Shown here: in pieces, positions 8,959-18,250 of the stretch
How the letters are laid out: every line of letters begins with the position of its first letter
Position numbering within the stretch: the stretch's first letter is position 1
Source of the DNA: CBDDKW01 sp965230425
Lineage (GTDB): Bacteria > Pseudomonadota > Gammaproteobacteria > UBA1113
Length of the DNA stretch: 64,000 nucleotides
Reading direction: 5' to 3'
Assembly: GCA_965230425.1 (NCBI GenBank)
Contig: CBDDKW010000017.1
Coordinates: 54,288-118,287, forward strand
Notes under the pieces: generated by a model
The model's database searches: none
The model's input: only the letters and a program-made list of their open reading frames with translations
What the model was told of the DNA's origin: nothing
Program-made: the position numbers and the translations under genes

Positions 8959-9888
8959 TTATTCTGATATAAGTATATTCCAGACTGGGTCTTGCGACCA
9001 GCAGTGACTAAATCCCATCTTAGTAAAATCAATAAAACTATGCTCATAGAAGAGTTTCTTACATTTTTCTAACCATACCAACCTATCCTTTTTATTCGGG
9101 ATCATTGCAGCAAGAATTAATATTTGTTCATATAATCGATGTTGTGAGTGTCGTTCTAAAGCAGGCCAATTCCTGGGCCACTTACACCTGTAAACAAACC
9201 ATTGATTCCATAACCTATCATGATGTGCTGAAATATTTCTAATATTCCTTACTGGCTCTAAAAATGTTTGGAATACAGAGGCAGATAAATCAAATTTTTT
9301 TGCTATAGCTTTTTTATCACTGGTTTTTCTTAAATTTCTCCACAAACGGATTAAAGTACCGAATGATAAACATTCCATAATCATCCAGCTTGGTGGGTGA
9401 CTAGGAGATTTATATTTAGTATAAAAATGCTGAATATATGTACGTTTGCTATTGCAGATATCTTTTATCTGTTGAACAAATCGATCCATCTGTGAAGGAT
9501 TACTGTTTTTACTACACCATGCTTTGGAAAAATTATTAGCATTTATATACCAGTTAATACCATAGTTTATCGACATATGATTTGATATGGTTGCTCTTAA
9601 AGCAACTTCTATTCGTTCTATAGCATCTAAAACTATCAGTCTCAATTCACGGTCAAAATTATATAGAGCTGTAATGTCTGAAAACGTAGTACCATCTTTA
9701 AAACGTTTAGATGCAATAGAAATATAATAAGGAAAAAAGTATCCTGATAATCTATAATAGCCTATCGATTGTAAGAATTGGGGTAAATTACCGTGCTCTG
9801 TGATATTTAAGCCACGTAGTTTTAGTAAATTGATGTGTTCTGAATGATTAAATGCAACTTTTAAGAAATCAACTTTTTGGTTACTCAT
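8959..9888 (-). CDS. Abi_2 (AbiD/AbiF-type) abortive-infection family protein
   Basis: A 309-residue protein of the Abi_2 family, implicated in phage defence. Family features visible are FLQSIGYYRLSGYFFPY near the N-terminus, LYNFDRELRLIVLDAIERIEVALR, WMIMECLSFGTL, and the C-terminal RNIRNISAHHDRLWN. The last contains RNISAH, the Rx4H signature of HEPN ribonucleases. The likely activity is RNA cleavage or translation arrest during infection. The start codon immediately follows a GC-rich hairpin and U-run (9889-9936), as in loci where a structured RNA precedes the toxin. No separate protein antitoxin is adjacent. Confidence 0.88.
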   Translation of the reverse strand: MSNQKVDFLKVAFNHSEHINLLKLRGLNITEHGNLPQFLQSIGYYRLSGYFFPYYISIASKRFKDGTTFSDITALYNFDRELRLIVLDAIERIEVALRATISNHMSINYGINWYINANNFSKAWCSKNSNPSQMDRFVQQIKDICNSKRTYIQHFYTKYKSPSHPPSWMIMECLSFGTLIRLWRNLRKTSDKKAIAKKFDLSASVFQTFLEPVRNIRNISAHHDRLWNQWFVYRCKWPRNWPALERHSQHRLYEQILILAAMIPNKKDRLVWLEKCKKLFYEHSFIDFTKMGFSHCWSQDPVWNILISE

Positions 9889-9959
9889 AAAAACAACCCG
9901 CCACGGTGCGCCGTTCTAATGAGAGGCGTGGCGGGTATGAATAACCTTCTTAGTATAGC
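9889..9959 (-). ncRNA. Structured leader RNA of the Abi gene
   Basis: On the minus strand the 70 nt before the Abi ATG contain a perfect 10-bp stem ACCCGCCACG/CGTGGCGGGT (arms 9936-9927 and 9905-9896) enclosing a 21-nt loop. TTGTTTTT follows directly, then ATG. This is an intrinsic-terminator shape placed between promoter and toxin, as in type III toxin-antitoxin loci. Conserved RNAs upstream of abiF genes have been described (abiF RNA motif); I cannot check the match here. The GGCGGG that could act as Shine-Dalgarno is locked in the stem, so the hairpin may also block translation. Confidence 0.6.
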
Positions 9960-9965
9960 AAAACT

Positions 9966-9993
9966 CTTATACAAACACCAAGCGCTCTGTCAA
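9966..9993 (-). promoter_or_regulatory. Sigma70-type promoter of the Abi locus
   Basis: On the minus strand a perfect TTGACA -35 (9993-9988) is followed after 16 bp by TATAAG (9971-9966), predicting a start near 9959, just ahead of the hairpin RNA. A second possible -10, TATACT (9957-9952), lies slightly downstream. The near-consensus promoter suits a constantly made RNA. Confidence 0.6.
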
Positions 9994-10099
9994 AATCACT
10001 GTTAACGTTCAAATTATAAGATATGATTATATAGCAACCCAAAGAAAATGCAACAAAGAATTTTTGTTTTATATATAAAAGGGCGTCAGTGTTAACCTG

Positions 10100-10369
10100 T
10101 TATGGATAAATATACGTGGTTTTTGCCTTATACACGGCTGGCGCTTGATAATCCCAAGAATTGACTTTGTAAACTGATGGCTGATAATAACCCCAGCTAT
10201 AATAACCCGGATAATAATTGACAGTAGTCACACGTTCAGTAACACCGGCAGCAGGAACTGGTGAATATGCTGTAGATTGAATCGAGGTGTAACTGCAGCC
10301 AGTTAAGAGAATCACTGCTGCACAGAGTGAAACAAGTATTGTAAAAAACCGCGTTATCCTCAGTAACAT
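10100..10369 (-). CDS. Small Tyr-rich lipoprotein
   Basis: An 89-residue predicted lipoprotein. The start ATG at 10369 is preceded by AGGAG at good spacing; an in-frame ATG 13 codons upstream lacks one. A hydrophobic signal peptide (FFTILVSLCAAVILLTGC) ends in the lipobox LTGC, and the mature part is rich in Tyr and aromatic pairs (YYPGYYSWGYYQPSVY). Function unknown; it is likely anchored in the cell envelope. It lies alone between the Abi locus and serS. Confidence 0.75.
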   Translation of the reverse strand: MLLRITRFFTILVSLCAAVILLTGCSYTSIQSTAYSPVPAAGVTERVTTVNYYPGYYSWGYYQPSVYKVNSWDYQAPAVYKAKTTYIYP

Positions 10370-10490
10370 TAATACACTCCTATCTTCTGACAGTGTGCAT
10401 CCATTCATTTACTTTACCCACAAGTTTAGAACATTCGCCTAAGTAGTCAATTTTAAAGCGATTATGAAGATATAATTAAGTAACACAATA

Positions 10491-11766
10491 CTAATCAATA
10501 ACAGTCAATCCACCCATGTAAGGCTGTAATACATCAGGAATGTGAATGCGGCCCTGTGCATCTTGGTAATTTTCCATAACTGCGATTAAGGTGCGGCCCA
10601 CAGCTAAACCAGAGCCATTGAGTGTATGCACCAGCTCTGTTTTCTTAGTTTCGGGGTTGCGGGTGCGTGCCTGCATGCGGCGAGCTTGATAGTCTGTCAT
10701 ATTACTGCATGAAGAAATTTTCACGGTATTTTTGTTGACCTGGTAGCCACACTTCTAAATCATAGGTCTTTGCTGCGCCATTACCTAAGTCACCACCGCA
10801 GAGCACTACAGTACGATAAGCTAAATTCAGCTTTTCTAAGATAGTTTCTGCATGGGTGCGTAACTGTTCTAAGACATCATACGACTGACTAGCTTCCACA
10901 ATCCATACCATTTCTACTTTTTCAAATTGATGCTGACGGATCATCCCCCGAGTATCACGACCGTAAGAACCTGCTTCACTACGGAAACACGGGGTATGGG
11001 CTACCTGTTGGATAGGTAATTGCTCTGGATCGATAATCGTATCCCGCACAGTATTAGTAATGGGTACTTCGGCGGTGGGGATCAAATAAAAGGGGTGCTC
11101 ACCGGTAGTGATAAACTGATCTTCGGCAAATTTAGGTAATTGGCCCGTGCCATATAAAGAATCGGCATTCACTAAATAAGGCACATAGATTTCATTGTAG
11201 CCGTGCTCATTAATATGCACATCAAGCATAAACTGAGTCAATGCTCGCTGTAGCTTTGCTAGCTTATTACGTAAAATGACAAAACGAGAACCGGTCAATT
11301 TAGTGGCTGTTTCAAAATCCATTAGGCCTAGTTGCTCACCTAATTCCACGTGGTCCTTCGGCGTAAAATCAAACTCAGACGGTGTGCCCCAAGTTTTAAC
11401 TTCTACATTATCATCTTCAGTTTTACCAGCAGGTACGGATTCATGGGGAATGTTGGGAATAGACAGCTCAATTTCTTGTAATTGCTGTTGAATCCCTTCC
11501 AGTTCATGCTCTGCAGCTTTTAATTCATCACCTAAGCTGGCAACCGCAGCTAATAAGGGCTGAATATCTTCCCCCTTAGCTTTAGCAGCACCGATTTTTT
11601 TTGAGGCAACATTACGGTCATTTTGCAAGCTTTGCACATTTACCTGAATATCTTTACGTTGAGCTTCAAGGGCAGTAATACTCGCCACATCTAGTTCATA
11701 GCCTTTAATCGCGAGTTTGGTGGCCACTGCTTCAATATCATGGCGTAAATGTTTTGGGTCTATCAT
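10491..11766 (-). pseudogene. serS: Seryl-tRNA synthetase interrupted by a one-base frameshift
   Basis: Class II seryl-tRNA synthetase, normally ~425 residues, charges tRNA-Ser. Residues 1-~350 include the N-terminal coiled-coil arm, the motif 2 region FRSEAGSYGRDTRG and the GRD/GMIR-type core, then leave the frame at ...QKYRENFFMQ-stop. The remaining ~75 residues (SSCSNMTDYQARRMQAR, then motif 3 NGSGLAVGRTL) continue in another frame ending at 10491. The switch maps to an A4 run on the minus strand (10721-10718), where three A's would restore REISSCSN. Because serS is essential and both halves are otherwise intact, a sequencing or assembly error is more likely than a dead gene, unless a second copy exists. 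The start has AGGAA upstream. Confidence 0.9.
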
Positions 11767-11831
11767 TTCCTACTTCCATCATTATTAGTTACTGTGCTAC
11801 TCCGCTGATGATTATGCGGAGCTACTTTATA

Positions 11832-11995
11832 TATACCCGTAGCGTCTCATATTTAGGGCTTTCTAGCGTGTTATTTTCCGTTAGATAAAGACTTTAAATT
11901 TTGCCAATAGCTAGCTATTACCTGCAATTTAAAGTCTTTATCTAACGAAAAATCCCTGTCCTATAAAACCCTAAATATGAGACGCTACGGGTATA
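11832..11995. repeat. Long imperfect inverted repeat (MITE-like)
   Basis: A 164-bp element upstream of serS. The outer arms are perfect over 27 bp (11832-11858 with 11969-11995) and the inner arms over 22 bp (11879-11900 with 11926-11947), with a mismatched middle. The 25-bp loop contains a 14-bp perfect palindrome AATAGCTAGCTATT (11906-11919). No reading frame is inside. It could fold into one long hairpin in either transcript and looks like a non-autonomous mobile element. It accounts for most of the gap between serS and the DUF190 gene. Confidence 0.85.
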
Positions 11996-12061
11996 ATATT
12001 GCGGTTTATTCTGTGCTGCTAACATCGGCTAGTGCCGGCTATGTCACAATCTCGGTCCCAC

Positions 12062-12355
12062 TTAAGGTAATACCTCTGCCGGCCAGTGTAATAAATGCCC
12101 GGTGTCAAACAAAGTGCTCAAATGAGCAACAACAGCAGCGATTTTATCAGGCTCGTCAAAAAATTCTACCACTAAGGGCAAATCAGATTGCAAATCGACT
12201 AAGTGAGCCTCATGCATCACTCCAGAACTACCGAAGCCACTGACACCACGGAATACCGTGACGCCCCTCACCTTCGCTTCTTCATGTAAGTATTGCATAA
12301 TCGGCTCTATATTATCCCGTTCAGACAGATACGCTCGTACACAGATAACCTTCAT
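12062..12355 (-). CDS. DUF190 family protein
   Basis: A 97-residue cytoplasmic protein of the DUF190 (COG1993) family, small ferredoxin-like-fold proteins often encoded next to fluoride channels. Visible: MKVICVRAYLSERD at the start, ARVRGVTVFRG-like segment (KVRGVTVFRGVSGFGSSG), and SDLPLVVEFFDEPDKI. The start at 12355 overlaps the crcB stop as ATGA, so the pair is translationally coupled. A regulatory or accessory role for CrcB is guilt by association. Confidence 0.85.
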   Translation of the reverse strand: MKVICVRAYLSERDNIEPIMQYLHEEAKVRGVTVFRGVSGFGSSGVMHEAHLVDLQSDLPLVVEFFDEPDKIAAVVAHLSTLFDTGHLLHWPAEVLP

Positions 12356-12729
12356 CCTATGACCCTCCCTAAGCCAACCCCAAACCAGACGGCTACTAAA
12401 CAACCTAGCAAGTTCAAGGTTATATTCATCCCAGCAAATAGCATTTTGCCTTCATTAAATAAATTCAAAGTTTCCAAAGAAAATGTCGAAAAAGTCGTAA
12501 AGGCGCCCAAAATCCCGGTTAACAAGAACAAGCGCATAGGCTCTACGGCTAATAATCGCTGAAGGATTAACATAGATAACAAGCCAATCAAAAAGGAGCC
12601 GACAATATTCACTGTCAAGGTACCGTAGGGAAAACTACGTCCGCACATGGCATGCATCAATTCAGTGACTAAATATCGAGCCACCGCTCCTATAGCGCCA
12701 CCTGCAGCAATATAGATAAGATTAATCAT
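12352..12729 (-). CDS. crcB: Fluoride ion channel CrcB (Fluc)
   Basis: A small inner-membrane channel that exports fluoride, acting as a dual-topology dimer. At 125 residues with four hydrophobic segments it has the family length. Motifs seen: GGAIGAVARY, PYGTLTVNIVGSF (the pore Asn) and AFTTFSTFSLE (the Phe box and Thr/Ser of the pore). The start lies inside the end of rarA (8-nt overlap) and its stop overlaps the DUF190 start, giving a rarA-crcB-DUF190 operon. No fluoride riboswitch is visible. Confidence 0.93.
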   Translation of the reverse strand: MINLIYIAAGGAIGAVARYLVTELMHAMCGRSFPYGTLTVNIVGSFLIGLLSMLILQRLLAVEPMRLFLLTGILGAFTTFSTFSLETLNLFNEGKMLFAGMNITLNLLGCLVAVWFGVGLGRVIG

Positions 12730-14035
12730 CAGCAGCCTCGTTCAGTGTTTTCAAGTAAGCCAGCTTTTCTTTAATTTTCAACTCTAAACCTCGCTCGACT
12801 GGCTGATAAAAATTTTGTGCGGGGATGTTATCTGGAAAATACTGTTCATTGGCCACATAGGCATTAGCCTCATTATGCGGGTAGCGGTAATGCTTGGCAT
12901 AGCCCAATTGCTTCATTAATTTTGTCGGTGCATTACGTAAGTGTAATGGCACCTCTGGGGTTGGTTTTGTTTGCACATAGGCTAAGGCGTCATTAAAAGC
13001 TGTATAAGCGGCATTACTTTTTGGCGCTGAAGCTAAGTATAAAATGGCTTGACCGATAGCTAAGTGCCCTTCTGGACTGCCTAAGCGCTCTTGTACTTCC
13101 CAAGCATTAAGCGCTAATTGTAGTGCGCGTGGATCAGCATTACCAATATCTTCACTAGCCGCTCTAACAATACGCCGGGCGATGTACAGTGGATCACAGC
13201 CACTGTTTAACATGCTGCAAAACCAATACAACGCCGCATCAGGATCAGAGCCGCGTAATGATTTGTGCAAGGCGGAGATTTGATCATGAAAATGCTCACC
13301 GCCATTATCAAAATGTTTCACTTGGCCACTGAGAGCTTGTTGCAAATGCTCAATACTGACCTTAATCTCTCCATCACCCTGGTCAGCAAGCTGACTAATA
13401 ATTTCAAGTAAATTTAACAATGTTCTGGCATCACCATCGGCTGCTGTAGCTAATTGTGACTGTAGTTCGGCCGACATGTTAATATTCAAATCACCTAAAC
13501 CACGTGACTCAGTTAATGCCTGCTGAATAATATTAAGCGCATCTTCCTGGGTTAATTTTTTTAAAACATAGACCCGACAACGAGATAATAAAGCATTATT
13601 CAATTCAAAGGATGGATTTTCCGTTGTGGCACCAATTAAGGTTACGGTACCTTCCTCCACATGAGGTAAAAATGCATCTTGCTGTGACTTATTAAAGCGG
13701 TGCACTTCATCCACAAATAAAATCGTTCGTTGAGGTAAGCGATTCTTCGCGCGTTGTACCACTTCACGGATATCTTTCACACCTGCTAATACCGCTGAGA
13801 TAGATTCCACGTAAGCATCTATGGATTCAGCCATTAATTTTGCTAAAGTGGTTTTACCGGTACCGGGTGGCCCCCATAAGATCATAGAATGTAACTTTGC
13901 TTGTGCAATCACTTGCTGCAACGCTTTGCCTTCACCCAATAAGTGTTGCTGACCACAAAACTCAGATAACTGCTGCGGTCGCATACGGGCTGCCAAGGGT
14001 TGATTATCAATATTTTCAGCAAAGGCTAATTGCAT
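12722..14035 (-). CDS. rarA: Replication-associated recombination protein A (RarA/MgsA)
   Basis: A clamp-loader-like AAA+ ATPase acting at stalled replication forks and gaps. In 437 residues: Walker A WGPPGTGKTTLA, Walker B LFVDEVHRFNK, sensor 1 GATTENPSF, and the arginine-finger segment LLSRCRVY. The C-terminal oligomerisation domain carries GSDPDAALYW and YPHNEANAYVANEQYFPD, typical of RarA. It sits between lolA and crcB, with the usual gammaproteobacterial order ftsK-lolA-rarA-serS apart from the inserted crcB-DUF190 pair. Confidence 0.95.
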   Translation of the reverse strand: MQLAFAENIDNQPLAARMRPQQLSEFCGQQHLLGEGKALQQVIAQAKLHSMILWGPPGTGKTTLAKLMAESIDAYVESISAVLAGVKDIREVVQRAKNRLPQRTILFVDEVHRFNKSQQDAFLPHVEEGTVTLIGATTENPSFELNNALLSRCRVYVLKKLTQEDALNIIQQALTESRGLGDLNINMSAELQSQLATAADGDARTLLNLLEIISQLADQGDGEIKVSIEHLQQALSGQVKHFDNGGEHFHDQISALHKSLRGSDPDAALYWFCSMLNSGCDPLYIARRIVRAASEDIGNADPRALQLALNAWEVQERLGSPEGHLAIGQAILYLASAPKSNAAYTAFNDALAYVQTKPTPEVPLHLRNAPTKLMKQLGYAKHYRYPHNEANAYVANEQYFPDNIPAQNFYQPVERGLELKIKEKLAYLKTLNEAADD

Positions 14036-14037
14036 AG

Positions 14038-14676
14038 TTAACTCTTGGTTTTATCGATCACATCAACACCTGCTGGGGCTTTGAATGTAAATAATTTACG
14101 CGAAAGCTTTGGGTTCAACTTCACATGAGTAAAATCAACCACAGTTAATTGATCTAAATTATCATAGAGCTTCATTTGCTTGATTTTATTATTGTTAAAA
14201 TCTAACTCGACCATTTTAAATTCTTTATTCTCACCCTTAGGGATCAGTTTAAAAACTTGATTATGTTGATCATCGTTAATCCGGGTAATATCAAATTTAT
14301 TTTCTATATTATGATTGGAGCCAGTTAAGACCATGGCAGGCGTATCGCCAGCAGTTTTACGAAAGTCTTGTACGGTGACTTGATCTAAATCTTTATCATA
14401 AATCCAAAGCCGATAACCATCAGTAACAATTAATTGTTGAGTTGGGCTGGTGGTATTCCAACGAAATTTACCTGGGCGCATGATAGCCATAGTACCTTTA
14501 GACTTTTGCAATGCCGTATTATTAGTATCAAACACTTCTTGCTGAAAGTTAGCTGAGAGACTGTGGAAGCTAGAGAGTAATTCATCCAATTTTTGTGCCG
14601 GCGCAACCACAGCAGCTTGACTTGTGATCATCCAACTTATCGATAATACAAACCCAACATAATGACGTAATTTCAT
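14038..14676 (-). CDS. lolA: Outer-membrane lipoprotein carrier LolA
   Basis: A periplasmic chaperone that receives lipoproteins from LolCDE and hands them to LolB. The chosen ATG (14676) has AGGA upstream and opens a signal peptide (MKLRHYVGFVLSISWMITSQA). An upstream in-frame start overlapping ftsK would destroy that signal. Family features: LSSFHSLSANFQQ, MRPGKFRW, YRLWIYDKDLDQVTV. It is 212 residues, the usual length. It starts 13 bp after the ftsK stop and two bases before rarA, in one operon. Confidence 0.92.
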   Translation of the reverse strand: MKLRHYVGFVLSISWMITSQAAVVAPAQKLDELLSSFHSLSANFQQEVFDTNNTALQKSKGTMAIMRPGKFRWNTTSPTQQLIVTDGYRLWIYDKDLDQVTVQDFRKTAGDTPAMVLTGSNHNIENKFDITRINDDQHNQVFKLIPKGENKEFKMVELDFNNNKIKQMKLYDNLDQLTVVDFTHVKLNPKLSRKLFTFKAPAGVDVIDKTKS

Positions 14677-14689
14677 ATACACTATCCTA

Positions 14690-17017
14690 TTATTCTTGCG
14701 GTGGCGGTACCAAGACTTCTCGACTACCATTTTCCATAGGACCTACCACACCAGTGGCTTCTAATTCTTCAATAATGCGCGCGGCGCGGTTATAGCCGAT
14801 TTTAAAGCGTCGCTGCACACTGGAAATTGAGGCGCGACGATTTTTGGCAATAAATTCAATCACATGATCGTAAAGTGGATCGGTATCAGTACTTTTCTCT
14901 TCATCTAAGCCAAAGCCCCCCATACCATCAGCATCACTTGCTCCCGAAGTGATTTCGTCAATATACAGTGGCTCAGAATGCTTCTTCAATTCTGCCACCA
15001 CATTATGTACCTCTTGGTCATCCACAAAGGCACCATGGACACGTACGGGCACACCACTGCCTGGCGGTAAATACAACATATCACCATGCCCCAATAATTG
15101 TTCCGCGCCCTGTTGATCGATGATGGTACGAGAGTCCACCTTAGACGAAACTTGGAAAGCAATCCGTGTCGGTACATTGGCTTTAATCAAGCCAGTGATC
15201 ACATCAACCGATGGCCGTTGTGTGGCTAAGATTAAATGAATACCCGCCGCTCTAGCTTTTTGCGCAATCCGGGCAATGAGTTGTTCTACTTTTTTACCTA
15301 CCACCATCATCATGTCGGCAAACTCATCCACTAAGACAACAATGTAAGGTAATGGCTCTAAGTTAGGTGGTGGATTATCGGGGTCATCCTTTCGTGCAAA
15401 GGGATCAACAATAGGCTCCCCTGCTTGTATGGCTTCGCTGACTTTATTATTAAAGCCATTTAAATTACGTACCCCCAAGGAAGCCATTAATTTATAGCGT
15501 CGTTCCATTTCCGCGACACACCAACGTAAGGCATGAGCGGCTTCTTTCATATCAGTCACTACCGGCGCTAGCAAATGCGGAATACCTTCATAGATAGCTA
15601 ACTCTAACATCTTTGGATCGATAAGAATCATGCGTACTTCTTGCGGTGTAGATTTGTATAGTAAGGATAACAACATGGCATTTAAGCCGACGGATTTACC
15701 TGAGCCGGTAGTACCTGCCACTAATAAATGCGGCATTTTTGCTAAATCGACGATAACAGGATGGCCAGCAATATCTTTACCTAAGGCTAGACTTAAGGGT
15801 GAGCGTGCCTGCTCATATTGCTCTGCCTCTAACACTTCTTTCAGAGTCACCATAGCGCGGGTTTCATTCGGTAGCTCTAAGCCAATCACTGCTTTACCAG
15901 GGATAACTTCGACTACCCGCACACTGACCATGGAAAGCGATCGCGCTAAATCCTTAGCTAAGCCGGTAATCTTACTGACCTTTACCCCAGGCGCTAATGA
16001 TAATTCATAGCGGGTAATTACCGGCCCAGGATGTACAGCAACTACTTCAGCATCCACATTAAAGTCTTTTAAACGCTGCTCTACTTCGATAGATTTTTCT
16101 TCTAGATAAGCTTTGCTGGCAGCTTTGTGCTGAGTCTTTGCCTTAGCATTCAATAAAAATAAACCTGGCAGTTTACTATCTTGGCCAGTTTGAAACATAG
16201 GGATTTGTTTTTCTTTCTGTGCGCGTTTGCTAGGTTCAATGACTGTCACATCTTCAGCAATATGCGGCAATGGTTTGGCTTTTTTGCTTTTCTTAGCTTT
16301 TTTAACTTTCTTAGGTGCTTCTTCGACCATTATTACAGGTTTCGCTGCTAACTCTTGTTTCGCCTGTTGGCGTTCTTTTAATTTAACCCGGTAATTAGCT
16401 AGCACTTCTCTAAGTCGCTGCAAGCCCAAGATACTTACTGCCATGAGGAATTTGCTGAATTTCACCCAAGAGAAGCCAGTAAACAAAGTAACTCCAGTTA
16501 ATAGCCCTGCAAATAGCATTAACGAAGCACCAATATGATTGAAATTTTCCGCTAAGGTATCACTGACAATGCTACCAAGAATGCCACCGGCACTATAAGG
16601 TACGTGGGCATGCACGTTGGGCATATGTAGACTAAATAAGCTGGTCGCACAAACAAAGATTAAGAGAAACCCCACGCCTTTTTCCCAAAGGCTATTATGT
16701 AAAGTCTCTTCGCTTTCTGCAGATTTAGCCCGTAAACGTTGCCAGCCTGTATAAGCTAGCAATATGGGGAATAAATAAGCCATATAGCCAAAGATATATA
16801 AACTAAAATCCGCTATCCAAGCGCCGGTTTTGCCGCAAGCATTGAGGATATCTAAGCCAGTACCTGTACCAGACCAACCGGGATCACTGCTGTGATAGGT
16901 CAACAAAGAAAGTAATAAAAAGGCGCAGAAAGCTAAGCAGAGAATGAGTAATCCCTCGCGCATACGCTGGTTAAAAAAGTCGCTCACTGTGGGTTGGGTA
17001 TTTTTTGTTCTGGCCAC
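14690..17017 (-). CDS. ftsK: DNA translocase FtsK
   Basis: A septum-located DNA pump that segregates chromosome termini and activates XerCD at dif. In 775 residues there are four N-terminal membrane segments (to ~190), a short Lys/Ala-rich linker (KKVKKAKKSKKAKPLPH), and the motor with Walker A GTTGSGKSVG and DPKMLELAIYEGIPHL. Walker B is IVVLVDEFADMMM, and the C-terminal gamma winged helix contains ASISSVQRRFKIGYNRAARI for KOPS reading. The linker is far shorter than in E. coli, as in many gammaproteobacteria. First gene of the ftsK-lolA-rarA operon. Confidence 0.96.
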   Translation of the reverse strand: MARTKNTQPTVSDFFNQRMREGLLILCLAFCAFLLLSLLTYHSSDPGWSGTGTGLDILNACGKTGAWIADFSLYIFGYMAYLFPILLAYTGWQRLRAKSAESEETLHNSLWEKGVGFLLIFVCATSLFSLHMPNVHAHVPYSAGGILGSIVSDTLAENFNHIGASLMLFAGLLTGVTLFTGFSWVKFSKFLMAVSILGLQRLREVLANYRVKLKERQQAKQELAAKPVIMVEEAPKKVKKAKKSKKAKPLPHIAEDVTVIEPSKRAQKEKQIPMFQTGQDSKLPGLFLLNAKAKTQHKAASKAYLEEKSIEVEQRLKDFNVDAEVVAVHPGPVITRYELSLAPGVKVSKITGLAKDLARSLSMVSVRVVEVIPGKAVIGLELPNETRAMVTLKEVLEAEQYEQARSPLSLALGKDIAGHPVIVDLAKMPHLLVAGTTGSGKSVGLNAMLLSLLYKSTPQEVRMILIDPKMLELAIYEGIPHLLAPVVTDMKEAAHALRWCVAEMERRYKLMASLGVRNLNGFNNKVSEAIQAGEPIVDPFARKDDPDNPPPNLEPLPYIVVLVDEFADMMMVVGKKVEQLIARIAQKARAAGIHLILATQRPSVDVITGLIKANVPTRIAFQVSSKVDSRTIIDQQGAEQLLGHGDMLYLPPGSGVPVRVHGAFVDDQEVHNVVAELKKHSEPLYIDEITSGASDADGMGGFGLDEEKSTDTDPLYDHVIEFIAKNRRASISSVQRRFKIGYNRAARIIEELEATGVVGPMENGSREVLVPPPQE

Positions 17018-17275
17018 CGGTTAACTTACCTTGTATCTTATTGCTCACTTATCATTGATTGTGGGCTTATTTGCTCATATCTATTATCGCGTTTGACTAT
17101 ACAGCAGCATTTAGTTAGTAACACACCTACTCCTACCACTTGTCACATTCACTGCATTATTGTACCTTGCCAATATTACCTTGTAGCCTGTTCATATAAA
17201 AGAACAAATTACTAATAGGTTAGATATTAAACAGTTTAACAGGCAACAGCCGATTTAGGGGAGCCATTACGCATC

Positions 17276-18232
17276 ATGACTGAGACAATTCACCGTTCTT
17301 TAATTATTCTAGGTTCCGGCCCAGCGGGCTATACTGCCGCCGTTTACGCAGCGCGGGCAAATTTAAAACCCATGTTGATTACCGGTATCGAGCAAGGTGG
17401 TCAATTAATGACAACCACTGATGTAGATAATTGGCCAGGTGATGTGGAAGGCTTACAAGGCCCCGCCTTAATGGATCGTATGCGCCAACATGCGGAACGT
17501 TTTGAAACTGAGCTAGTTTTTGATCATATCAATAGCGTTGATTTAAATACCCGTCCCTTTGTTTTAACCGGCGACTCAGGCACATACAGTTGCGATGCTT
17601 TAATTATTGCCACCGGCGCTTCGGCACGCTATTTAGGCTTACCTTCCGAGGAAGCCTTCAAGGGTAAAGGTGTATCTGCCTGTGCTACCTGTGATGGATT
17701 CTTTTATCGCAATCAAGATGTAGCTGTGATTGGCGGCGGCAATACCGCTGTTGAAGAAGCACTGTATTTAGCCAATATCGCTGCCAAGGTGACGATTGTG
17801 CACCGTCGTGATCAATTCCGTGCGGAAAAAATTCTCGCGAATAAAATTATCGAAAAATCTAAAACCGGTAACATTACTATTGAATGGGATAGTGTTTTAG
17901 ACGAAGTCTTAGGTGATGACCAAGGAGTCACCGGCGTGCGTTTACGTAATGTCAAAACTGACGGCACTAAAGAAGTCCCTGTCACTGGTACCTTCATCGC
18001 TATTGGTCATGATCCTAATACCAGTATTTTTAAAGGCCAATTAGAGATGAGTGACATGGGCTACCTAAAAGTCCAAAGCGGCTCAGAGGGCAATGCTACC
18101 GCAACCAGTATTCCGGGTGTATTTGCTGCAGGTGATGTTATGGATCATGTCTATCGCCAAGCAGTAACTTCAGCAGGTACGGGCTGTATGGCAGCCTTAG
18201 ATGCTGAAAAGTATTTAGATGCTTTAGAGTGA
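17276..18232 (+). CDS. trxB: Thioredoxin-disulfide reductase
   Basis: A FAD enzyme that reduces thioredoxin with NADPH. It is 318 residues, with the N-terminal FAD motif GSGPAGYTAAVYAARA, redox-active CATC (Cys136/Cys139), the NADPH motif GGGNTAVEEALYL and the C-terminal FAD segment IPGVFAAGDVMD. It is divergent from ftsK across ~260 bp, where I see no distinct operator. The stop is followed by a small GTGAT/ATCAC hairpin with a T-run shared with the convergent hipA. Confidence 0.96.
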   Translation: MTETIHRSLIILGSGPAGYTAAVYAARANLKPMLITGIEQGGQLMTTTDVDNWPGDVEGLQGPALMDRMRQHAERFETELVFDHINSVDLNTRPFVLTGDSGTYSCDALIIATGASARYLGLPSEEAFKGKGVSACATCDGFFYRNQDVAVIGGGNTAVEEALYLANIAAKVTIVHRRDQFRAEKILANKIIEKSKTGNITIEWDSVLDEVLGDDQGVTGVRLRNVKTDGTKEVPVTGTFIAIGHDPNTSIFKGQLEMSDMGYLKVQSGSEGNATATSIPGVFAAGDVMDHVYRQAVTSAGTGCMAALDAEKYLDALE

Positions 18233-18250
18233 TTTTTTTATCACTTAAAA

